In this document: positions 33,174 through 40,501 of the stretch, in pieces | How positions within the stretch are numbered: the first letter of the stretch is position 1 | How the letters are laid out: each line of letters opens with the position of its first letter | From: Rubrivivax sp. | GTDB taxonomy: Bacteria; Pseudomonadota; Gammaproteobacteria; Burkholderiales; Burkholderiaceae_C | DNA: 40,501 nt | Direction of reading: 5' to 3' | Assembly (NCBI GenBank): GCA_024641945.1 | Contig: JAHECD010000032.1 | Coordinates: 1 to 40,501, forward strand | Position numbers and translations under genes: made by a program | Notes under the pieces: model-generated | What the model was told of the DNA's origin: nothing | The model's database searches: none | Seen by the model: the letters and a program-made list of their open reading frames with translations, nothing else

Positions 33174-34498
33174 CCGCTCTCGATGCCACGCACGACCCGG
33201 CGCTGCGCAGCTGGATCGAATCGGCCAACCTGCCGGACAGCGACTTCCCGATCCAGAACCTGCCGTACGGGCGGTTCCGTCGCCAGCAGAGCGATGAACC
33301 CTGGCGCATTGGCGTGGCCATCGGCCACCACGTGCTCGATCTCAAATGGGCGGCCACCCAATGCCGGTGGGATCGTGACGTCGACGGGTTGCTGGCGCCG
33401 CTTGCGCAGGGCGACCTGAACGCGTTCATGGCGCTCGGCGCGCCGGCGCGCAGGCGGATGCGCTCGGCGCTGTCGGTGGCATTGGCCGAGGGCAGCGGAC
33501 AGCGTGCGCTGCTCGAACGGTGTCTGGTGGCGCAGTCGGCGGTGGACATGGCGTTGCCGTGCGAGATCGGCGACTACACCGACTTCTTCACGGGCATCCA
33601 CCACGCCACCACGGTGGGCAAGCTGTTCCGGCCCGACAACCCGCTGTTGCCCAACTATCACTGGGTGCCGATCGGCTATCACGGGCGCGCCTCGTCGATC
33701 GTCGTCAGCGGCGCGCCGGTGGTCCGTCCGAACGGCCAGTACAAGCTGCCCGACCAGGACGTGCCGGCGTTCGGCCCGAGCCGACGGCTCGACTACGAAC
33801 TCGAACTCGGTGTGCTCGTCGGTGCCGGCAATGCACAAGGCCAGCCGCGCACGATGGCGCAGGCCGAGGAGGACTGGTTCGGCATCGTGCTGCTCAACGA
33901 CTGGTCGGCGCGCGATGTGCAGGCCTGGGAGTACCAGCCGCTGGGGCCGTTCCTGGCCAAGAGCTTCGCCAGCACGATCTCGCCCTGGGTCGTCACGCGC
34001 GAGGCGCTGGAGCCCTTCCGCTGCGCGTTCGAGCGTCCGGCCGGTGCGCCCGCGCCACTGCCGTACCTCGACTCCCCGGAGAACCGCGCCCGCGGCCAGG
34101 TCGACATCACGCTCGAGGTGCTGCTGCAGACCGCCGGCATGCGCGAGCGCGGCCAGCCGCCACAGCGGGTGTCGCAGAGCAACTACCGCGACGCCTACTG
34201 GACCGTGGCGCAGATGCTGGCGCACCACACCGTGAACGGCTGCAACCTGCGGCCGGGTGACCTGCTCGGCACCGGCACGCTGTCGGGGCCGCTGGCGGAC
34301 CAGGGCGGCTCCTTGCTCGAACTCAGTGCCGGTGGCAAGCAGGCCCTCGAACTGCCGGGCGGCGAGACACGCACGTTCCTGCAGGACGGCGACCGGGTGG
34401 TCCTGCGCGCGCATTGCACGCGCGCGGGCGCACGCTCGATCGGTTTCGGGCTGTGCGACGGCACGGTGGTGCCCGCGATCGCGTGGCCGCCTGCATGA
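33170..34498 (+). CDS. fahA: Fumarylacetoacetase
   Basis: Hydrolyses fumarylacetoacetate to fumarate and acetoacetate, the last step of the homogentisate route; 442 residues. The N-terminal SH3-like domain begins [21 protein letters not shown]. The catalytic domain has metal and active-site segments [21 protein letters not shown] (Asp and catalytic His), [10 protein letters not shown] (two Glu), [20 protein letters not shown] (Asp) and [13 protein letters not shown] (Lys). [12 protein letters not shown] marks the C-terminal core. The ATG overlaps the hmgA stop. It is the last gene of the operon; a 118-nt gap follows, without a clear T-tailed terminator. Confidence 0.97.
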   Translation: MTALDATHDPALRSWIESANLPDSDFPIQNLPYGRFRRQQSDEPWRIGVAIGHHVLDLKWAATQCRWDRDVDGLLAPLAQGDLNAFMALGAPARRRMRSALSVALAEGSGQRALLERCLVAQSAVDMALPCEIGDYTDFFTGIHHATTVGKLFRPDNPLLPNYHWVPIGYHGRASSIVVSGAPVVRPNGQYKLPDQDVPAFGPSRRLDYELELGVLVGAGNAQGQPRTMAQAEEDWFGIVLLNDWSARDVQAWEYQPLGPFLAKSFASTISPWVVTREALEPFRCAFERPAGAPAPLPYLDSPENRARGQVDITLEVLLQTAGMRERGQPPQRVSQSNYRDAYWTVAQMLAHHTVNGCNLRPGDLLGTGTLSGPLADQGGSLLELSAGGKQALELPGGETRTFLQDGDRVVLRAHCTRAGARSIGFGLCDGTVVPAIAWPPA

Positions 34499-34616
34499 CG
34501 CGCCCCAGGGTTGATCCTGCGCAATCGGCACCGCTTCGGGCGGCGTAGTCTTTGAACTCGGCGGGCGGTGGCACACGCACGTGGCCCACCTCGCCTGGCG
34601 GTCTCAAGGAGGTTTC

Positions 34617-34880
34617 ATGACATCCCGAACTCGGTTGGCCCCGGCGGCCCGCGCGGGCCACGTGCAGGCCATCCCGCCGCTCGATGCCCTGCTCGAGAGC
34701 TGGCTCGACCTGCAGGAGCAGGTATTGGGCCCCGCGTTGACACCCTACGTGCGGCTGCAGTTTTCGATCTGGTCTTCGTGGGCCGGATTCATGGGCGATT
34801 TCTGGACGCTGTGCGCCGAGCGGGGCGCTGACGGACCATGGCAGCCGGCCTGGATCCGTGGCGGCGAGCAACTCGCCTGA
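34617..34880 (+). CDS. Small protein of unknown function
   Basis: 87-residue protein, unrecognised. A strong ribosome site AAGGAGG (34607-34612 region) sits 5 nt before the ATG, which supports it being real. The N-terminal 20 residues are basic and Ala-rich; the rest is an amphipathic, Trp/Leu-rich helical region (LDALLESWLDLQEQVLGPAL, FSIWSSWAGFMGDFWTL) without a clear membrane helix. This is phasin-like in style, but the similarity is too weak to name. It follows the homogentisate operon by 118 nt on the same strand and ends 30 nt before a convergent gene. Confidence 0.7.
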   Translation: MTSRTRLAPAARAGHVQAIPPLDALLESWLDLQEQVLGPALTPYVRLQFSIWSSWAGFMGDFWTLCAERGADGPWQPAWIRGGEQLA

Positions 34881-34910
34881 CGGCCGGGCCCGCAGCGTTC
34901 TTGCGCCTGT

Positions 34911-35867
34911 TCACGGCCACGGCACCACGCCGGCGGCGAGCAGCGCGAGCAGCAGCGTGATGCTCGCGAACGAAGCCATCGTCGTGCCGAGCATGGCCGC
35001 CGCGGCGGGGCCTTCGAGCCCGTATTTCTGCGCCAGGATCGGGTAAATGCCGAGCATCGGCGCCGCCGCCATCGTCACTGCGGCGGTGCGAAGTGCAGGC
35101 TCGAGCGGCAGCGCGAGCGCCGCCATCAGCCACACACCGCCCCACACGGCCAGCGGGTGCCCGATGAGCTTGCCGGCCGCGACGATGGCCATGTCGCGCC
35201 GCAGCCCCTGCGTGGACAGTCCCACGAGCGACCCGCCGATCACGAACAGCCCCACCGGGGCCACGGCGAGCGAGCCGATGTCCACGGCACGCAGCAGCGG
35301 CGCCGGCAGCGGCAACTTCAACAGGGACACGCCCAGCCCCACCACGATGGCCACCACCATCGGGTTGCGCAGCAAACCCGCGAACGCCGACTTCAGCGCG
35401 CGGATGCGGCCCTGACCGGCACCGCTTTCGGCCAGCGCCAACATCAGCGGCAGCATCACCAGGTTCTCGACGAGCAGGTTCAGCGCCAGCGCGATCCCGG
35501 CCACCGGTCCCAGCAGATGCAGTGCGATCGGATAGCCGATATAGGCACTGTTGGAAAAACTCGTCCCCACGGCGAGCATGACGCGCTCGGTACGCTCCTT
35601 TCCGCGCAGCGCGCGGCAGGACAGGAAGACGACGAAGAACATCACCAGCGAGCCTGCCGCCATCGCACCCAGGTAGCCGGCATTCAGCACCTCGCCGATC
35701 GGCCGTGTGGCCAGCGACTTGAAGAGCAGGGCCGGCAGCCCGATCTGCAGCACGAAGCGGCCCAGCACCCGCAATTCGGGCTTGCCGAAGAGCCCGCGCC
35801 GCACGAGCACGTAGCCCAGCGCGATGAACAGGTAGATCGGTGCGGTGATGATGAAGATCTGCTGCAA
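34911..35867 (-). CDS. AEC-family (auxin efflux carrier-like) transporter
   Basis: Membrane carrier of 318 residues with about ten helices in two halves, the family architecture (PF03547). Typical segments are IFIITAPIYLFIALGYVLVRR at the start, RFVLQIGLPALLFKSLA, FSNSAYIGYPIALHLLG, VAPVGLFVIGGSLVG, and AAPMLGIYPILAQKYG. Bacterial members include malonate and other small organic acid transporters. A TTG at 35867 is chosen because it directly begins the first helix and no nearer ATG exists; the ribosome site is weak. It is divergent from the aminotransferase gene with 158 bp between. Substrate unknown. Confidence 0.9.
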   Translation of the reverse strand: MQQIFIITAPIYLFIALGYVLVRRGLFGKPELRVLGRFVLQIGLPALLFKSLATRPIGEVLNAGYLGAMAAGSLVMFFVVFLSCRALRGKERTERVMLAVGTSFSNSAYIGYPIALHLLGPVAGIALALNLLVENLVMLPLMLALAESGAGQGRIRALKSAFAGLLRNPMVVAIVVGLGVSLLKLPLPAPLLRAVDIGSLAVAPVGLFVIGGSLVGLSTQGLRRDMAIVAAGKLIGHPLAVWGGVWLMAALALPLEPALRTAAVTMAAAPMLGIYPILAQKYGLEGPAAAAMLGTTMASFASITLLLALLAAGVVPWP

Positions 35868-36025
35868 GGTACGGCCTGTTTCCGGTAGGCGTTCAAGCGC
35901 GGCGCTGCGCGTGCCCGGCCATTGTCGTTGGCGCCGCGCAGGCTTGGCGGGCGCGGCCGGCGCGCATCGGGCCGGGGTGCTAATCTCTCGCTCCCCGAAA
36001 AGTACGACCTCACTGAGGAATTTCC

Positions 36026-37174
36026 ATGCCCGGACTGCTCCCCGACGTCGACCCCGACGGTCTGCTCGAATATTCGGTCGTCTATACCGACCGCGCACTG
36101 AACCACATGTCGCAGCGCTTCCAGGGCGTGATGCGCGACATCTCCCGCGTCCTGAAGACGGTCTATTCCGCACACTCCGCGATCGTCGTGCCGGGCAGCG
36201 GCAGCTATGGCATGGAGGCCGTGGCGCGCCAGTTCGTCGGCGGCAAGAAGGCCATGGTCATCCGCAATGGGTGGTTCAGCTACCGCTGGACGCAGATCTT
36301 CGAGATGGGCCATATCCCGGCCGAAGAAATCGTGCTGAAGGCGCGCATGACGGGCACGGCGCGCCAGTCGCCGTGGGCGCCTGCGCCGATCGCCGATGTC
36401 TTCACGGCCATCGTGGAGAAGAAGCCCGACGTCGTCTTCGCGCCGCACGTCGAGACCGCGGCCGGGATGATCCTGCCCGACGACTACCTGCGTGCCGTGG
36501 CCGACGCGGTGCACTCGGTCGGCGGGCTGTTCGTGCTCGACTGCATCGCCTCCGGCGCGGCCTGGGTCGACATGCAGGCCACGGGTGTCGACGTCCTGGT
36601 GAGCGCGCCGCAGAAGGGCTGGAGCGGTTCGCCCTGCTGCGCGTTCGTGATGCTGAGCGAGCGTGCGCGCAAGGCGATCGACGGCACCACCAGTTCCAGC
36701 TTTGCGTGCGATCTGAAGAAGTGGCTGCAGGTGATGGAGACCTACGAGGCCGGCAACCACATGTACCACACGACCATGCCGACCGATGCGCTCACACGCA
36801 CGCGCGACGTCATGCTCGAGACCGAGGCGTACGGCTTCGACAAGCTCAGCGCCGAGCAATGGGAACTCGGCCGCAAGGCGCGCACGATGCTCGAGCGCAA
36901 GGGATTCAAGAGCGTCGCCGCCGAAGGCTTCAAGGCCCCCGGTGTGGTGGTGAGCTATACCGACGACGCCGGCTTGCACACGTCCAAGTCGTTCCTTGCC
37001 GAGGGTCTGCAGACCGCCGCCGGCGTGCCGCTGCAGTGCGACGAACCGGCCGACTTCAAGACCTTCCGCATCGGCCTGTTCGGGCTCGAAAAGCTGCACG
37101 ACGCCGACCACGCGGTGGGCCGTCTCGAAGCGGCTCTCGACCGCATCCACGGCGCGGCGCAAAAGGCGGCTTGA
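36026..37174 (+). CDS. Class V PLP-dependent aminotransferase (alanine/serine-glyoxylate type)
   Basis: 382-residue enzyme of the alanine-glyoxylate/serine-glyoxylate aminotransferase family. PLP-site segments are VVPGSGSYGMEAVARQF (phosphate-binding loop), FVLDCIASGAAWVDM (Asp to the pyridine nitrogen) and VLVSAPQKGWSGSPCCAF, with the Schiff-base lysine K197. The C-terminus reads FKTFRIGLFGLEKLHDADHAVGRL. It probably transfers an amino group to glyoxylate or a related oxoacid. GAGGAA lies about 8 nt before the ATG. It is monocistronic and divergent from the AEC transporter; the exact amino donor cannot be deduced. Confidence 0.93.
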   Translation: MPGLLPDVDPDGLLEYSVVYTDRALNHMSQRFQGVMRDISRVLKTVYSAHSAIVVPGSGSYGMEAVARQFVGGKKAMVIRNGWFSYRWTQIFEMGHIPAEEIVLKARMTGTARQSPWAPAPIADVFTAIVEKKPDVVFAPHVETAAGMILPDDYLRAVADAVHSVGGLFVLDCIASGAAWVDMQATGVDVLVSAPQKGWSGSPCCAFVMLSERARKAIDGTTSSSFACDLKKWLQVMETYEAGNHMYHTTMPTDALTRTRDVMLETEAYGFDKLSAEQWELGRKARTMLERKGFKSVAAEGFKAPGVVVSYTDDAGLHTSKSFLAEGLQTAAGVPLQCDEPADFKTFRIGLFGLEKLHDADHAVGRLEAALDRIHGAAQKAA

Positions 37175-37249
37175 TCGCACTGTCGGGCCACCGGCTCTCC
37201 TGGGGGCCCCGGCAGCACGTTTGCGTTCATTGCGGGCGGGGCGCATCGA

Positions 37250-37298
37250 GCCCACGGGGGACCGCGCGTCGCTGGGGTCCACCCGCCGCGCCGTGGGC
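37250..37298. terminator. Hairpin between convergent aminotransferase and marR genes
   Basis: GCCCACGG at 37250-37257 pairs with CCGTGGGC at 37291-37298 and encloses a second short stem GGACC/GGTCC. It begins 5 nt beyond the marR stop codon. No T tract, so termination is plausible but not proven by the sequence. Confidence 0.35.
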
Positions 37299-37303
37299 CC
37301 TGG

Positions 37304-37797
37304 CTATCCCGCCGACCGCGCCGCCAGCTTGTCGAGCAGTTCGATCAACATCGCATGCTCGGCGCGGCTGATCCGCGCCTGAAGCTCGCGCTCCATCGGC
37401 TCGGCGGCGGCAGCGGCGTCGCGCGCGACCTTGCGTCCCTTGTCGGTGAGCACGACGTTCTGCGAGCGGCCGTCGAGCGGGTTGCGCTCGCGCTTGATCA
37501 ATCCGCGTGCCTGCAGCCGGTCGAGCAGCAGCGTCAGGTTCGGGGCCGTGACGGCGAGTGCCCGCGCCAGACGTTTGGGCGGGATCGCGCTGTTCGTGTG
37601 CACCAGCGTGATCAACGAGAACTCGACCTTCTTCAGGTCGAAGGGCTGGCCGATGAAGCGCTCGAATGCATCGTAGGTGGTCACGGCCGCGCGGGCGATG
37701 TGGAAGCCCACGATATCGGCCAGCGGGCCGAGCGACAACGGCGCCGGTCGCACGCTGGCGTCGGCGGCATCCACGGGCCCGGGGGTCTCGCGCATGT

Positions 37798-37801
<4 letters not shown>
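37304..37801 (-). CDS. MarR-family transcriptional regulator
   Basis: 165-residue winged helix-turn-helix regulator. After a Pro/Ala-rich leader, helices run through DLKKVEFSLITLVHTNSAIPPKRLARALAVTAPNLTLLLDRLQARGLI (recognition region), followed by the wing KRERNPLDGRSQNVVLTDKG and a C-terminal dimerisation helix. The ATG overlaps the acyl-CoA dehydrogenase stop (ATGA at 37798-37801), so it is the last gene of the livF - dehydrogenase - marR operon. A second ATG at 37795 would be two codons shorter. MarR proteins in such operons usually sense an aromatic or acyl-CoA ligand; this is inferred. Confidence 0.92.
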
Positions 37802-39588
<1,787 letters not shown>

Positions 39589-39593
39589 GGCAC

Positions 39594-40322
39594 TCAGGGC
39601 TTGGCGGCGCCGAGATAGGTTTCGATCACGCGCGGGTCGCCGGCCAACGCGGTGGCCGGCCCTTCGAGCGCGATGCTGCCGGTTTCGAGCACGTAGCCGT
39701 GGTCGGCCACCTCGAGTGCCGCACGCGCGTTCTGCTCCACCAGCAGGATGCTCGTGCCTTGCGAGCGCAGCTGGTCGATGATGCGGAAGATCTCGCGCAC
39801 GATGAGCGGCGCCAGCCCGAGGCTGGGTTCGTCGAGCATCAGCAGCTTGGGGCTGGACATCAGCGCGCGGCCCACCGCAAGCATCTGCCGCTCGCCGCCC
39901 GACAAGGTGCCGGCCAACTGCGCGCGGCGCTCCTTCAGGCGCGGGAAGAGTTCGAACACACGCTCGATCTCGCGCCGCCAGTTCGGCACCCGCTGTTTCA
40001 TGGCGCGGTAGCCACCGAGCACGAGGTTGTCCTCGACCGGCATGGTGCCGAACAGCTCACGCTTCTCGGGCACCAGTGCCAGCCCCATCATCACGCGCTC
40101 TTCGAGCGACAGGTCGGCCAGGTCCTGGCCGTCGAAGACGACCGTGCCGCGCGATGGCAAAACGCCCATCAAGGCATTCAACGTGGTCGACTTGCCGGCG
40201 CCGTTGGGCCCGATGATCGTGATCACCTGGCCCTTCTGCAGATGGAAGTTCAGGCCGGTGAGCACCTCCGCACGGCCATATCCGGCGTGCAGATCGCTGA
40301 CCTGGAGCAGGGCCGCTGTCAT
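39594..40322 (-). CDS. livF: Branched-chain amino acid-type ABC transporter ATP-binding protein LivF
   Basis: 242-residue ATPase of the HAAT (Liv) family importer. Walker A is GPNGAGKST (about residues 38-46), the signature LSGGERQMLAVGRAL, Walker B LLMLDEPSLGL, and the family tail VLETGSIALEGPATALAGDPRVIETYLGA is characteristic of LivF. Members transport branched-chain amino acids or aromatic and other organic acids; the acyl-CoA dehydrogenase and MarR genes directly downstream suggest an organic acid. The remaining Liv subunits are expected beyond the right end of the window. The start overlaps the stop of a 44-codon open frame in the upstream element. Confidence 0.94.
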   Translation of the reverse strand: MTAALLQVSDLHAGYGRAEVLTGLNFHLQKGQVITIIGPNGAGKSTTLNALMGVLPSRGTVVFDGQDLADLSLEERVMMGLALVPEKRELFGTMPVEDNLVLGGYRAMKQRVPNWRREIERVFELFPRLKERRAQLAGTLSGGERQMLAVGRALMSSPKLLMLDEPSLGLAPLIVREIFRIIDQLRSQGTSILLVEQNARAALEVADHGYVLETGSIALEGPATALAGDPRVIETYLGAAKP

Positions 40323-40453
40323 GTTCTTCGATCCTGGTTGAGGGGATACGTTGCGAGGTCTTGCGCGGGGATGACCGGAGTCGGCGCTTTGCGGGCATTC
40401 GCGTTCGAAGCCTTGTGCGGGATCAGGGCGCCGGGGCGCTCTCTTGCGCTCAT
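40319..40453 (-). CDS. Possible 44-codon leader frame from the structured element into livF
   Basis: The conserved ATGAGCG of the structured element opens a 44-codon frame (starting MSARERPGALIPHKASNANA) whose TGA overlaps the livF ATG (ATGA), giving textbook coupling geometry. Composition is low-complexity and its counterpart at 142-264 has an unrelated peptide, so the peptide itself is probably not conserved. If translated, it would more likely serve as a leader than as a protein. Confidence 0.25.
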   Translation of the reverse strand: MSARERPGALIPHKASNANARKAPTPVIPAQDLATYPLNQDRRT

Positions 40454-40501
40454 GTCCCCCGGCTCGGCCTGCGGCCGACCCTCCTCCTTTACTTCGCTCC
40501 A
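40447..40501 (-). repeat. Structured repeat / candidate RNA element, copy 2 (cut by the window end)
   Basis: On the minus strand the core reads AGCGAAGTAAAGGAGGAGGG (40498-40479), a perfect 6-bp hairpin TCGGCC-GCA-GGCCGA (40478-40464), then CCGGGGGACATGAGCG. All conserved parts match the element at 71-174; the hairpin arms differ but pair, and the loop GCA is identical. The outer stem's left arm lies outside the window; the last two bases (TG on the minus strand) would pair with CA following ATGAGCG. It sits 125 nt upstream of livF and reads towards it. Confidence 0.65.

Overview
The window is about 40 kb of very GC-rich chromosome. Gene content points to a betaproteobacterium of the order Burkholderiales, probably the Comamonadaceae/Sphaerotilaceae side: a PEP-CTERM protein, Liv-type and Rbs-type ABC transporters, a homogentisate operon, a DUF2783 protein, a SapC-family protein and a beta/gamma-type tRNA-Ser(TGA). 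The assignment rests on recognised protein families and base composition; no 16S rRNA or marker gene is present.

Layout. 314-5216 (minus) is a sugar ABC importer with an SMP-30/gluconolactonase, divergent from a GntR-like LacI-family repressor (5398-6468); dyads in the shared promoter look like its operators. A DUF4231 membrane protein follows. 7282-9833 (minus) pairs an oxalyl-CoA-synthetase-like ligase with a ketopantoate-reductase-like enzyme, and 10149-10856 encodes a PEP-CTERM protein with its own terminator. 11356-16937 is a compact six-gene run of phage tail-fibre/appendage-like genes with no other phage genes nearby. It is followed by a secreted M6-type metalloprotease with a strong terminator, a tRNA-Ser(TGA) and a cytochrome c. 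20914-24985 is an envelope module (PAP2 phosphatase, response regulator, histidine kinase, PepSY protein, COG4705 membrane protein), with PmrA-box-like direct repeats upstream of both halves. Then come apaH, a CNNM/CBS transporter and a SapC-family gene.

28011-34498 is an aromatic-catabolism locus: an IclR regulator divergent from a metallo-beta-lactamase-fold protein, a flavin monooxygenase with a DUF2783 partner (MhaA/MhaB-like, predicted to make homogentisate), hmgA and fahA. The last four genes are packed with 14-nt or ATGA junctions, giving a route from a hydroxyphenylacetate-like substrate to fumarate and acetoacetate. The right end holds an AEC transporter divergent from a class V aminotransferase, and a minus-strand operon livF - acyl-CoA dehydrogenase - marR.

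The most unusual signal is a pair of oppositely oriented copies of a structured element, one near each end of the window (71-174 plus, 40447-40501 minus). Both share a purine-rich core with a perfect 8-nt Shine-Dalgarno match, a 6-bp hairpin with an invariant GCA loop and a conserved ATGAGCG. The hairpin arms differ in sequence but remain perfectly paired, which suggests a structured RNA or a structured repeat family.
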